From: Sphingomonadales bacterium UBA2683
GTDB lineage: Bacteria > Pseudomonadota > Alphaproteobacteria > Sphingomonadales > Sphingomonadaceae
DNA: 64,000 bases
Assembly (NCBI GenBank): GCA_002354635.1
Contig: DELZ01000002.1
Span: 539,266-603,265, forward strand
Direction: 5' to 3'
Part shown: positions 51,979 through 60,853 of the stretch, piece by piece
Layout of the letters: each line of letters opens with the position of its first letter
How positions within the stretch are numbered: the stretch's first letter is position 1
Notes under the pieces: generated by a model
Seen by the model: the letters and a program-made list of their open reading frames with translations, nothing else
Databases searched by the model: none
What the model was told of the DNA's origin: nothing
Made by a program: the position numbers and the translations under genes

Positions 51979-53724
51979 GTGGCCGAAAAGAGCGGCGCCG
52001 ACATATTGGTAGAAACCCTGCTGGACCTCGGCGTGGATACCGTTTTCGGTTATCCGGGCGGCGCTGTGCTGCCGATTTACGATGCGCTCTATGAACATCC
52101 GAAGATCAAGCATATATTGGTGCGGCACGAACAGGCCGCCACCCATGCCGCGGAAGGCTACGCGCGATCGACCGGCAAACCCGGCGTCGTGCTGGTAACC
52201 TCGGGTCCGGGCGCCACCAACGCGGTCACCGGTATCACCGACGCGCTGATGGACAGCATACCGATGGTCGTCATCACCGGCCAGGTCGCCACCAATCTGA
52301 TTGGCACCGACGCCTTTCAGGAGGCGGATACGATCGGCATCACCCGCCATTGCACCAAGCATAATTATCTGGTGAAAAAGCCCTCCGACCTGGCCCATGT
52401 CGTGCAGGAGGCCTTTCATATCGCAACCCAGGGACGGCCTGGTCCGGTCGTGATCGACATTCCCAAGAATGTCCAGGTTGCGGCCGCAGAATTTTCCCGG
52501 CACGCGACAAACAGCAATTACCGCTATCAGCCGCAGACGGAGGGCGATTTCAAAGCCATCAACAGTGCCGTCGAAATGATCATGAACGCAAAGGCGCCGG
52601 TTCTCTATACCGGGGGCGGGATCATCAACAGCGGACCCAAGGCAAGTGAAACCTTGCGGGAGCTGGCCGCATTACTGGGGTGTCCGGTTACATCCACGCT
52701 GATGGGGCTGGGCGCCTTTCCGGCTTCTTCCGACAAATGGCTCGGCATGCTGGGCATGCACGGCACGTTCGAGGCCAACATGGCGATGAACAAGGCTGAC
52801 CTTGTCGTCTGCCTCGGAGCACGCTTTGACGACCGGATTACGGGTCGGATCGATGCCTTTTCGCCGAACAGCAAGAAAATCCATGTGGATATCGACCGGT
52901 CGTCGATCAACAAGACGATCCGGGTGGATTTGCCGGTTGTCGGGGATGTGGGCCGGGTAATGGAACAGATGCTCGCATTGCTCAAAGGGCGCCGCTATGC
53001 CACCCCTGACCATGAGGAATGGTGGGCAAGAATCAAGGGCTGGCGGGCGACAAATTGCCTCGATTATCCTGAAAACAAGCAGGAAATCATGCCGCAGGAA
53101 GCGATTCGCAAATTGTGGGAAGCGACTCACCAGCGCGAGCCGATCATTACCACCGAAGTTGGCCAGCACCAGATGTGGGCAGCCCAGCATTTCGATTTTG
53201 AAAACCCTAACAAATGGCTGACCAGCGGTGGTCTCGGCACCATGGGATATGGCTTGCCCGCCGCGATTGGCGCGCAACTTGGGAATCCCGATGCCCTGGT
53301 GATCGACATTGCCGGTGAAGCGTCGATCCAGATGAACATCCAGGAATTGGGGACGGCCACCCAATATCGTCTTCCGGTCAAGATCTTCATTCTCAATAAT
53401 GAATATATGGGGATGGTTCGGCAATGGCAGGAGCTGACCTATGAAAGCCGTTATTCAAATAGTTACAGCGATAGTCTGCCAGATTTTGTGAAGCTGGCCG
53501 AAAGTTACGACTGGACCGGCATCCGGATCGAAGATCCGGCTGATCTGGAGGCCGGGATCAAGAAAATGCTGGAGACAGATGGCCCGGTCATGGTTGATTG
53601 CCGCGTCGCAAAGCTCGCCAACTGCTTCCCGATGATCCCGTCCGGTGCTGCGCATACCGAAATGCTGCTTTCGCCCGAGGATGTAAAAGGTACGATGGAC
53701 GACCAAGCAAAGGCCCTTGTCTGA
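51979..53724 (+). CDS. ilvB: Acetolactate synthase large subunit
   Basis: A 581-residue thiamine-diphosphate enzyme, first common step of valine, leucine and isoleucine synthesis. VFGYPGGAVLPIYDAL, then RHEQAATHAAEGYARSTGKPGVVLVTSGPGATN, hold the ThDP glutamate. The C-terminal half has ThDP/Mg motif GDALVIDIAGEASIQMN-like (IDIAGEASIQMNIQELGTA) and NNEYMGMVRQWQELTYESRYS. The GTG start is chosen because GGAG lies 6 bases before it and the resulting MAEKSGADILVETLLDLG is typical; an ATG 12 nt upstream is possible. The stop overlaps the ilvN start. Confidence 0.95.
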   Translation: MAEKSGADILVETLLDLGVDTVFGYPGGAVLPIYDALYEHPKIKHILVRHEQAATHAAEGYARSTGKPGVVLVTSGPGATNAVTGITDALMDSIPMVVITGQVATNLIGTDAFQEADTIGITRHCTKHNYLVKKPSDLAHVVQEAFHIATQGRPGPVVIDIPKNVQVAAAEFSRHATNSNYRYQPQTEGDFKAINSAVEMIMNAKAPVLYTGGGIINSGPKASETLRELAALLGCPVTSTLMGLGAFPASSDKWLGMLGMHGTFEANMAMNKADLVVCLGARFDDRITGRIDAFSPNSKKIHVDIDRSSINKTIRVDLPVVGDVGRVMEQMLALLKGRRYATPDHEEWWARIKGWRATNCLDYPENKQEIMPQEAIRKLWEATHQREPIITTEVGQHQMWAAQHFDFENPNKWLTSGGLGTMGYGLPAAIGAQLGNPDALVIDIAGEASIQMNIQELGTATQYRLPVKIFILNNEYMGMVRQWQELTYESRYSNSYSDSLPDFVKLAESYDWTGIRIEDPADLEAGIKKMLETDGPVMVDCRVAKLANCFPMIPSGAAHTEMLLSPEDVKGTMDDQAKALV

Positions 53725-54239
53725 TGCATATTCATGAAGAAGCTGTCGAGCGGCACGTTCTCGCTGTCCTGGTTGACAATGAAGCCGGGATTCTGGCCCG
53801 CATCGCCGGGATGTTCACCTCGCGCGGCTATAATATTGAAAGCCTGACGGTGGCGGATATCAGCGAAGATCACGCGATCAGCCGGATCACCATTGCCACC
53901 AACGGGCCGCCACATGTCATCGAGCAGATCATTTCCCAGCTCGACCGTCTGGTGCCGGTGCACAGCGTGCGCGACCTGACCGAATCCGGCCCGCACGTAC
54001 AGCGCGAGCTGGCGCTGGTCAAAGTGGCCGGAAAGGGCGACAACCGGATCGAGGCGATGCGGCTCGCCGATGCCTATCGCGCGCGGATCGTCGATGCCTC
54101 GACCGAGAGCTTCATCTTCGAGATTACCGGCGCGCCGGAAAAGATCGAGACATTCGTCGCGCTAATGCGTGAAGTCGGGCTGGTTGAAGTTGGCCGGACC
54201 GGCGTGGTTGCGGTAGGCCGCGGGCCGAACGCCAGTTAA
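53724..54239 (+). CDS. ilvN: Acetolactate synthase small (regulatory) subunit
   Basis: A 171-residue regulatory subunit that confers valine feedback inhibition on IlvB. The N-terminal ACT domain has RHVLAVLVDNEAGILARIAGMFTSRGYNIESLTVAD. The C-terminal half (VQRELALVKVAGKGDNRIEAMRLADAYRARIVDAS) stabilises the complex. The ATG overlaps the ilvB stop (TGATG). Confidence 0.97.
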   Translation: MHIHEEAVERHVLAVLVDNEAGILARIAGMFTSRGYNIESLTVADISEDHAISRITIATNGPPHVIEQIISQLDRLVPVHSVRDLTESGPHVQRELALVKVAGKGDNRIEAMRLADAYRARIVDASTESFIFEITGAPEKIETFVALMREVGLVEVGRTGVVAVGRGPNAS

Positions 54240-54281
54240 AATATTCTCATAGCCAATCACCAAAATACAAAGGACGCCCAA

Positions 54282-55301
54282 ATGAAAGTCTATTACGACG
54301 CAGACGCGGACATGAACCTCATCACCGACAAGAAAATCGCGATTGTCGGTTATGGCAGCCAGGGCCATGCCCATGCCCAGAATCTTCGTGACAGCGGCGT
54401 CAAGGATGTCGCCATTGCGCTGCGTGCCGGTTCGGCAACCGCCAAGAAGGCCGAAGCCGCGGATTTCAAGGTGATGACCAATCAGGAAGCCGCCGCATGG
54501 GCCGATATTGTCATGATTCTCGCGCCCGACGAGCATCAGGCTGCGATTTATGCCGATGACCTGCACGACAATATGAAAGAGGGTGCTGCCCTCGCCTTCG
54601 CGCACGGCCTCAACATCCATTTCGGCCTGATCGAGGCGCGCAAGGATCTCGATGTCATCATGATCGCGCCCAAGGGCCCCGGCCACACGGTGCGCAGCGA
54701 ATATCAGCGCGGCGGCGGTGTCCCCTGCCTGATCGCCATCGACCGCGACGTGTCCGGCAATGCCCACGACGTCGCCCTCGCCTATGCCTCGGGCGTCGGC
54801 GGTGGTCGCTCCGGCATCATCGAAACCAACTTCCGCGAGGAATGCGAAACCGACCTGTTCGGCGAACAAGCCGTGCTTTGCGGCGGTATCACCCATCTGA
54901 TCCAGGCGGGTTTCGAAACCCTGACCGAAGCCGGCTACGCACCGGAAATGGCCTATTTCGAATGTCTGCACGAGACCAAGCTGATCGTCGATCTGCTCTA
55001 TGAAGGCGGCATTGCCAACATGCGCTACTCGATCTCCAATACGGCGGAATATGGCGATATCACCACCGGACCGCGGATCATCACCGCCGAAACCAAGGCC
55101 GAGATGAAGCGGGTACTGGCGGACATCCAGTCAGGCCGTTTCGTGAAGAATTTCGTGCTCGACAACCGCGCCGGACAGCCTGAACTGAAGGCTGCCCGCA
55201 AGGCCGCAGAGGCGCATCCGATAGAGGAAACCGGTGCCCAGCTCCGCGCCATGATGCCATGGATTGGCGCCAACAAGCTGGTCGACAAGGACAAAAACTA
55301 G
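54282..55301 (+). CDS. ilvC: Ketol-acid reductoisomerase
   Basis: A 339-residue NADPH-dependent isomeroreductase, second step of branched-chain synthesis. MKVYYDADADMNLITDKKIAIVGYGSQGHAHAQNLRDSG holds the Rossmann motif GYGSQGHAHA. The class I knotted C-terminal domain has ETNFREECETDLFGEQAVLCGG and AYFECLHETKLIVDLLYEGG, with the metal-binding acidic residues. It is 42 bp downstream of ilvN in one operon. Confidence 0.98.
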   Translation: MKVYYDADADMNLITDKKIAIVGYGSQGHAHAQNLRDSGVKDVAIALRAGSATAKKAEAADFKVMTNQEAAAWADIVMILAPDEHQAAIYADDLHDNMKEGAALAFAHGLNIHFGLIEARKDLDVIMIAPKGPGHTVRSEYQRGGGVPCLIAIDRDVSGNAHDVALAYASGVGGGRSGIIETNFREECETDLFGEQAVLCGGITHLIQAGFETLTEAGYAPEMAYFECLHETKLIVDLLYEGGIANMRYSISNTAEYGDITTGPRIITAETKAEMKRVLADIQSGRFVKNFVLDNRAGQPELKAARKAAEAHPIEETGAQLRAMMPWIGANKLVDKDKN

Positions 55302-55306
55302 ACGTT

Positions 55307-55807
55307 TCAGCCGAGACGGGCGGTCTGTTGAAAGGCCGCCCGGTCGCGGGCTTCCGCGAATTTTAGCAACTGGTCCGCAACCTGGGCGTCACAATCCTGC
55401 GTCAGACGTTCTACGCAGGATTTCAAACTGTCGTCCGGTCGGGATATTTTGCTGGCCATGGCCCAGCCCGGGAATTGCCGACGAGCTATCGTCAGACCGT
55501 GCAATCGAAGGATAGCGTAATGCCTCGGATCGGCGGAAATCCGGGCAAAGGTTGCCTCGACCTCCGCCTGTCCCCCTTCAAGATACTGCAGATAGCGGCG
55601 GCGATCATGGATCAATATACCGGTAATATCATCGCGGTCATTGTTATGCTTGGCGCGTCGCAAGAGAGCCTGAACCTCGACTGGGTTCATCTCGTGGCTG
55701 GGACTGCTCATGTATACCAGGCAATACAATCCGATGGTTCCTTTGATGGCTCGATGGCACTTTAAGCCGGCAATCTTAAAATATGATATCCGATACAGAA
55801 TGATCAC
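55307..55807 (-). CDS. BLUF-domain blue-light photoreceptor
   Basis: A short protein consisting of a BLUF domain plus about 40 residues. The FAD-binding triad of BLUF is complete: Tyr32 in LYCLVYMSS, Asn55 in KHNNDRDDITGILI, and Gln74 in RYLQYLEGG. A Trp in FPGWAMA matches the later conserved position. There is no output domain, so it must act through a partner, as with short BLUF proteins of other bacteria. The start is uncertain: a GTG at 55807 is given, but a TTG at 55729 (giving MYCLVYMSS) fits the domain edge better. It is convergent with ilvC. Confidence 0.87.
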   Translation of the reverse strand: MIILYRISYFKIAGLKCHRAIKGTIGLYCLVYMSSPSHEMNPVEVQALLRRAKHNNDRDDITGILIHDRRRYLQYLEGGQAEVEATFARISADPRHYAILRLHGLTIARRQFPGWAMASKISRPDDSLKSCVERLTQDCDAQVADQLLKFAEARDRAAFQQTARLG

Positions 55808-55887
55808 ACCTACTGTCGGGCTGGCGATTTTGAAAAAATTACATCGCCGGAGTTGATTTCTGCGTCACTATGGATAAAACGCTTTGC

Positions 55888-55935
55888 ATGACGAGGTTAA
55901 AAGCTCTCTCGCTGCTACGACTTACACGCCCTTAG
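55888..55935 (+). CDS. Leucine-rich leader peptide of leuA
   Basis: A 15-codon ORF reading MTRLKALSLLRLTRP then TAG. Five of the 15 residues are leucine, using five different codons (TTA, CTC, CTG, CTA, CTT). It ends inside the first arm of an inverted repeat and lies 125 bp upstream of leuA. This is the architecture of a leucine attenuation leader: ribosome stalling at Leu codons would prevent the downstream hairpin. No strong ribosome-binding site is visible. Attenuation is inference. Confidence 0.75.
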   Translation: MTRLKALSLLRLTRP

Positions 55936-56039
55936 GCGTACCAATACTGCTGCCCGAAACGCGCAGTGCCCCGCCTAAGGGACGATTTTCCAGAACATTT
56001 CCAGAAATCACGGGAAATTGCGCCTTGCGCGCAGTTCCC
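55929..56039 (+). promoter_or_regulatory. Putative leuA attenuator hairpins
   Basis: CCCTTAGGCG (55929-55938) and CGCCTAAGGG (55972-55981) form a perfect 10-bp stem that contains a nested ACTGC/GCAGT stem; only four T residues follow (GATTTTCC). A second GC-rich hairpin at 56012-56039 (GGGAAATTGCGC / GCGCGCAGTTCCC) lies just before the leuA start. The leader peptide stop codon lies in the first arm. Confidence 0.6.
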
Positions 56040-56059
56040 AGCAGCATAAGAGTGAAGCC

Positions 56060-57718
56060 ATGCACCAGAATCCGTCGCAAAAATACCGTCCGTTCCCGCA
56101 AATAGACCTGCCCAACCGGCAATGGCCGTCGCGCACCATCGACAAGGCGCCGCGCTGGCTGTCCACCGACCTGCGCGATGGCAACCAGGCGCTGATCGAC
56201 CCGATGAACGCGGAGAAGAAGCAGCGTTTCTTCGATCTGCTGGTCAAGATCGGCGTCAAGGAGATCGAGGTCGGTTTTCCGTCTGCCGGTGCCACCGATT
56301 TCGATTTTATCAGCGGTCTGGTCAAGTCCGGCAAGATTCCCGGCGATGTCATTGTCCAGGTTCTGACCCAGTCGCGCCGTGACTTGATTGAAACCAGCTT
56401 TGCCAGTCTGGAAGGCGCGCGGGCAGCGATCGTCCATCTCTATAATGCCGTGTCTCCGGCGTGGCGCGATGTCGTGTTCCGGCTGGACAAGCAGGGTGTG
56501 AAGGATATCGCCCGCGAAGGCGCCACCATCCTGCGCGAACAGGCAGAGAAATATCCCGATACCGACTGGCATTTCGAATATTCGCCGGAAACCTTTTCTA
56601 CTGCCGAACTGGATTTCAGCCTGGAAGTGGTCGAAGCGGTCATGGAGATTATCGAGCCCACTGCGGAAAAGCCGCTGATTCTGAACCTCCCGGCAACGGT
56701 CGAGGCCGCGACACCGAATATCTACGCCGACCAGGTCGAGTGGATGTGCACGAATATCAGCAAGCGCGAGCATGTCATCGTCAGCCTGCATACGCATAAT
56801 GACCGCGGATCGGGCATTGCTGCCTCCGAACTGGGGATGATGGCCGGTGCGGATCGGGTCGAGGGCTGCCTGTTCGGCAATGGCGAGCGCACCGGCAATG
56901 TCGATCTGGTGACATTGGGGCTGAATCTCTACACGCAGGGTGTTGATCCTGAACTGGATTTTTCCAATATGGATGAGATCGTCAAGACCGTGGAATATTG
57001 CAACCAGTTGCCGGTTCCCGCCCGCCATCCTTATGCCGGCGAACTGGTGTTTACCGCCTTTTCCGGCTCGCATCAGGATGCGATCAAGAAGGGTTTTGCG
57101 GCACAGGAACAGCGCAATGACGAGCTGTGGAACGTACCCTATCTGCCGATCGATCCGCGCGATCTTGGCCGTGACTATGAAGCGGTCATCCGGGTCAACA
57201 GCCAGTCCGGCAAGGGCGGCATCGCCTGGATCCTGGAACAGGATCACGGACTGAAGCTGCCCAAGCGTCTGCAGGCCAATTTCAGCCGGACGGTGCAGGA
57301 GCTGGCTGACGAAACGAGCCGCGAACTGTCTTCCGAAGATATCTGGGACGCTTTCCGGAAACGCTATCATCTTGATGGCAGCGGCCAATATAGCCTGGTC
57401 GATTATGATGAGCGGGCGACCGGCGGCGAGCGCATTTTTGTCGGCAAGATCAAGGGGCCGGACGGCGAAATATCGGTCAGCGGGCGCGGCAACGGCCTGA
57501 TCTCCAGCGTCGTCGACGCGGTGTCGTCGGCGCTGGGCGTTTCGCTCGAAATCATCGACTATAGCGAACATGCGATCGGCGCGGGCAAGGACGCCCAGGC
57601 CGCAGCCTATATCGAATGCAAAACCGGCGACGGCAAGGAATTCTATGGCGTCGGCATCAACAGCGACGTCGCCACAGCTTCCGTCGAGGCCCTGCTTAGC
57701 GCCGTCAACCGGATTTAA
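56060..57718 (+). CDS. leuA: 2-isopropylmalate synthase
   Basis: A 552-residue enzyme condensing 2-oxoisovalerate with acetyl-CoA, the first leucine-specific step. The N-terminal TIM-barrel carries APRWLSTDLRDGNQALIDPM (metal and catalytic region), VSLHTHNDRGSGIAASELGM and GCLFGNGERTGNVDLVTLGLNL. The C-terminal ACT-like regulatory domain has GDGKEFYGVGINSDVATASVEALLSAVNR. Start MHQNPSQKYRPFPQIDLPNRQWPS was chosen, as the family begins around KYRPFP. Leucine feedback and attenuation are likely. A hairpin terminator follows. Confidence 0.96.
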   Translation: MHQNPSQKYRPFPQIDLPNRQWPSRTIDKAPRWLSTDLRDGNQALIDPMNAEKKQRFFDLLVKIGVKEIEVGFPSAGATDFDFISGLVKSGKIPGDVIVQVLTQSRRDLIETSFASLEGARAAIVHLYNAVSPAWRDVVFRLDKQGVKDIAREGATILREQAEKYPDTDWHFEYSPETFSTAELDFSLEVVEAVMEIIEPTAEKPLILNLPATVEAATPNIYADQVEWMCTNISKREHVIVSLHTHNDRGSGIAASELGMMAGADRVEGCLFGNGERTGNVDLVTLGLNLYTQGVDPELDFSNMDEIVKTVEYCNQLPVPARHPYAGELVFTAFSGSHQDAIKKGFAAQEQRNDELWNVPYLPIDPRDLGRDYEAVIRVNSQSGKGGIAWILEQDHGLKLPKRLQANFSRTVQELADETSRELSSEDIWDAFRKRYHLDGSGQYSLVDYDERATGGERIFVGKIKGPDGEISVSGRGNGLISSVVDAVSSALGVSLEIIDYSEHAIGAGKDAQAAAYIECKTGDGKEFYGVGINSDVATASVEALLSAVNRI

Positions 57719-57745
57719 GTGCTCGGTTAAAATAACAGTGGAATA

Positions 57746-57781
57746 TGCCACCGCATCGGCTAATGCGGTGGCACTGCTTTT
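57746..57781 (+). terminator. Terminator after leuA
   Basis: A perfect 11-bp stem TGCCACCGCAT / ATGCGGTGGCA with a 6-nt loop, followed by CTGCTTTT. The T-run is short, so termination may be partial. Confidence 0.68.
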
Positions 57782-57796
57782 CACATCGGGGGTTCC

Positions 57797-58768
57797 ATGA
57801 CGTTACCAGCTATTTTCGACAATCTTCGCCTGCCGCTCATCGGCTCCCCTTTGTTCATCGTATCCGGACCCGAGCTGGTCATTGCGCAATGCAAGGCCGG
57901 TATCGTCGGCAGCTTCCCTGCCCTCAACGCCCGGCCGCAGAGCATGCTCGATGAGTGGCTGCACCAGATCACCGAGGAACTGGCCGCCTGGAACCGGGAA
58001 CATCCGGACAAGCCTGCAGCGCCATTCGCAGTGAACCAGATCGTCCACAAGTCGAACGACCGGCTTGATCAGGACATGGCGACCTGCGCGAAATGGAAGG
58101 TGCCAATCGTCATCACCTCGCTCGGCGCGATTGAAGATCTCAACACCGCGGTGAAAGGCTGGGGCGGGATTGTCCTGCATGACATCATCAACAACCGCTT
58201 TGCCCACAAGGCGATCGAAAAGGGCGCAACCGGCCTTATTCCGGTGGCGGCCGGTGCTGGCGGCCATGCAGGCACGCTTTCTCCGTTCGCGCTGATGCAG
58301 GAAATCCGCGAGTGGTTCGACGGTCCCGTGGCGCTTTCGGGCTCCATCGGCAATGGGGCGTCGATACTGGCGGCACAGGCAATGGGTGCCGATCTCGGCT
58401 ATGCTGGCTCCGCCTTTATCGCGACCAAAGAGGCCAATGCGGATCAGGGCTATAAAGACGGCATTGTCGAGGGCAAAGCCTCCGATATCGTCTATTCCGA
58501 CCTGTTTACCGGCGTTAAGGGCAATTATCTGCGCCAGTCGATTGAAAATGCCGGTCTCGACCCCGACAATCTGCCGCAGGGCGACTACAAGACGATGAAC
58601 TTCGGTTCCGGCGGCAATACAGAGAAAAAGGCCTGGAAGGATATTTGGGGCTGCGGCCAGGGTATCGGACTGATCAACGATGTGATGAGCGTCCAGGACA
58701 TGGTCGACCAGTTCACCCGTGAATATCGGGAAGCACGGGAGAGCCTGAAAGAACGGTTCAACTATTAG
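57797..58768 (+). CDS. Nitronate monooxygenase (2-nitropropane dioxygenase family)
   Basis: A 323-residue FMN-dependent enzyme. SPLFIVSGPELVIAQCKAGIVGSFPALNAR at the N-terminus, GATGLIPVAAGAGGHAGTLSPFALMQEIREWF near the middle, and VALSGSIGNGASILAAQAMGADLGYAGSAFIATKEA form the flavin-binding barrel. The class oxidises alkyl nitronates; the natural substrate is often unclear. It is the first of two adjacent members of the family, 17 bp apart, in the same orientation. Confidence 0.9.
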   Translation: MTLPAIFDNLRLPLIGSPLFIVSGPELVIAQCKAGIVGSFPALNARPQSMLDEWLHQITEELAAWNREHPDKPAAPFAVNQIVHKSNDRLDQDMATCAKWKVPIVITSLGAIEDLNTAVKGWGGIVLHDIINNRFAHKAIEKGATGLIPVAAGAGGHAGTLSPFALMQEIREWFDGPVALSGSIGNGASILAAQAMGADLGYAGSAFIATKEANADQGYKDGIVEGKASDIVYSDLFTGVKGNYLRQSIENAGLDPDNLPQGDYKTMNFGSGGNTEKKAWKDIWGCGQGIGLINDVMSVQDMVDQFTREYREARESLKERFNY

Positions 58769-58785
58769 GATGACATCGTTCGGAT

Positions 58786-59811
58786 ATGCTAACGTCTTGG
58801 TCCGATAACCGCTTCACCGCCGCATTCTCTCTTTCCACACCAATTGCTCTCGCGCCCATGGCTCTGGCAACGGGCGGCACGTTGGCGGCGGCCTGTGCTC
58901 GGGCGGGAGCCATGGCTCTCGTGGGCGGCGGCTATGGCGATCTCGAATGGACCCGACGGGAATATCGGACGGCGGCGACCCTGCTCAAAGGCGACCAAGC
59001 CTGTCTCTCCCGTCTCGGCTGCGGATTCATATCCTGGAAACTCGCAGAAGACCAAAGCGCTCTGGACTGGCTGCTCGATCAACCGCAAAAACCGGCGGCG
59101 GTCATGCTGTCATTCGGAGACCCCGCGCCCGTCGCCCGCATATTGCAGAGCCATTCCATTCCGCTAATCTGTCAGATCCAGACAATGGCCCAGTTGCCGG
59201 AGGCGATCGATGCGGGTGCCGATGTCATTGTCGCGCAAGGCACCGAAGCAGGCGGTCACGGCATGAACGATTTGCAGGGACGCAGCACCTTTACCCTGGT
59301 CCCGGAAATAGCCGACCGGCTTGCCGGACAATCTCCCGATACCCTGCTGCTGGCTGCGGGCGGAGTCGCGGATGGTCGCGGTCTTGCCGCTGCACTGATG
59401 CTGGGTGCAGACGGCGCGCTGGTCGGATCGCGTTTGTGGGCGACGCAAGAGTCCCTGGCTGCAGAAAAAGCCAAGGAAATCACGCGGCTCGCCGCCGGTG
59501 ACGATACCGCGCGGAGTCGTGTATTCGATATTTTGCGGCAAAAGAACTGGCCCGAACCGTTCGACTTCCGCGCCATCAGAAACGAGCTCCACAGGAAATG
59601 GGAGGATCGGGTCGCCAGCCTGGAGGCCGATCCGGTCCCAGCGGTGCAAGACTATCTGGATGGGGTCGCGAAGGAAGATTATAGCCGGGCACATATCACG
59701 GTGGGCCAGGCCATCGGTTTGATCGACGATTTGCCGCCGGCGGCAGAGGTGATCGCAAAAATCGATCAGGGAGCGCGGAAACTGCTGCAGGGCCGAGGTC
59801 CGGCAGAATAG
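58786..59811 (+). CDS. Second nitronate monooxygenase-like flavoprotein
   Basis: A 341-residue protein of the same superfamily. Segments: PIALAPMALATGGTLAAACARAGAMALVGGGYGD, ADVIVAQGTEAGGHGMNDLQGRSTFTLVPEIADRL and LAAGGVADGRGLAAALMLGADGALVGSRLWATQES. The overall similarity to its neighbour is limited to the barrel motifs, so it is a separate subfamily rather than a recent copy. It lies 17 bp after the first enzyme and is probably co-transcribed. Convergent with mltG, 66 bp away. Confidence 0.85.
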   Translation: MLTSWSDNRFTAAFSLSTPIALAPMALATGGTLAAACARAGAMALVGGGYGDLEWTRREYRTAATLLKGDQACLSRLGCGFISWKLAEDQSALDWLLDQPQKPAAVMLSFGDPAPVARILQSHSIPLICQIQTMAQLPEAIDAGADVIVAQGTEAGGHGMNDLQGRSTFTLVPEIADRLAGQSPDTLLLAAGGVADGRGLAAALMLGADGALVGSRLWATQESLAAEKAKEITRLAAGDDTARSRVFDILRQKNWPEPFDFRAIRNELHRKWEDRVASLEADPVPAVQDYLDGVAKEDYSRAHITVGQAIGLIDDLPPAAEVIAKIDQGARKLLQGRGPAE

Positions 59812-59877
59812 ATTCCAATCGCTTGGCTGAAATATCTGGTCAATGGCTTGAACCGGAATGCGAGCGTCCCGGGCTTC

Positions 59878-60849
59878 CTACATTTCCCCGCGCTCACGGC
59901 GCAGCGCGAACCACTTCTCGACATTGCGATTATGCTGTTCCAGCGTCTCGGCAAACACATGGCCGCCTTTCCCATCGGCGACAAAATAGAGCGCCTTGGT
60001 TTTCGCAGGATTCAACACCGCCTCGATAGAAGCCCGTCCGGGGTTCGCAATCGGTCCCTTGGGCAGGCCGACCATAGCGTAAGTGTTATAGTCATTGACC
60101 TGGGCAATTTCCGATTGCCGGATGCGGCGGCCCAACGGTTTGCCCTTGGTAATGGGATAGATGATTGTCGGGTCTGCCTGCAGCATCATATTCATGCGCA
60201 ATCGATTGCTGTAGACGCCCGCGACCGTTCGCCTTTCCCGCGCCAATGCCGTCTCTTTCTCTACAATCGACGCCAGGGTGATGGCTTCGCGCGGGGTTTT
60301 GGCAATCGTGCTCGACGACCGCTGCGGCCAGAGCTCCGCGATCGTGTCGCTCATCGCCTTTTGCATGCGCAGCAGCACCGCCGCGCGCTGCTCGCCGCGT
60401 TCGAAACTGTAACTGTCCGGCAGGATGGAACCCTCTGCGGGTACCGGAATCTCGCCTTTCAGCAGTTTTTCATCCAGCAATTTTTCATAGACGATGATAG
60501 ACGGTGTGCCTTCCGGAATGGTGATCAGCCGCTGCACCGACTTGCCACCCTGCAGGATATCCAAAATCACCGCGTTGCTGGCCCCTGCCGGGATTTCAAA
60601 TTCTCCCGCCTTGATCGGCTCCGATCCGCCGAGAATTTTCGCTCGGGTCAGGAAAGCATCAGCCGATTTGATGACGCCTTCGGATTCCATCACATCGGCA
60701 GCCATGGCGAGGCTAGAACCGGATTTGATCACGATCGTACGCTGGCTTTCGAGCGGTCCGCTGGCGTTCCAGCCATAGAGGAAATTCCCGGCCAGCAAGA
60801 CTGCGATGACCGCCGCGGCCACCAGGATCAGGCAACCGAGCCGGCGCAT
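59878..60849 (-). CDS. mltG: Endolytic transglycosylase MltG
   Basis: A 323-residue inner-membrane enzyme (YceG family) that cleaves growing glycan strands. It begins with a membrane anchor (about 5-24, GCLILVAAAVIAVLLAGNFLYG), followed by a LysM-like region with EGTPSIIVYEKLLDEKLLKGE. The active-site segment is ITLASIVEKETALARERRTVAGVYSNRLRMNMMLQADPTIIYP with the catalytic Glu near residue 207. It ends ALYFVADGKGGHVFAETLEQHNRNV. It lies 4 bp after fabF on the same strand, the common fabF-mltG arrangement. Confidence 0.95.
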   Translation of the reverse strand: MRRLGCLILVAAAVIAVLLAGNFLYGWNASGPLESQRTIVIKSGSSLAMAADVMESEGVIKSADAFLTRAKILGGSEPIKAGEFEIPAGASNAVILDILQGGKSVQRLITIPEGTPSIIVYEKLLDEKLLKGEIPVPAEGSILPDSYSFERGEQRAAVLLRMQKAMSDTIAELWPQRSSSTIAKTPREAITLASIVEKETALARERRTVAGVYSNRLRMNMMLQADPTIIYPITKGKPLGRRIRQSEIAQVNDYNTYAMVGLPKGPIANPGRASIEAVLNPAKTKALYFVADGKGGHVFAETLEQHNRNVEKWFALRRERGEM

Positions 60850-60853
60850 GATA

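Noticed and set aside
55922..57784. Minus-strand ORF of 620 codons opposite leuA
   Set aside because: Antisense frame of a clear 2-isopropylmalate synthase; no recognisable domains of its own.
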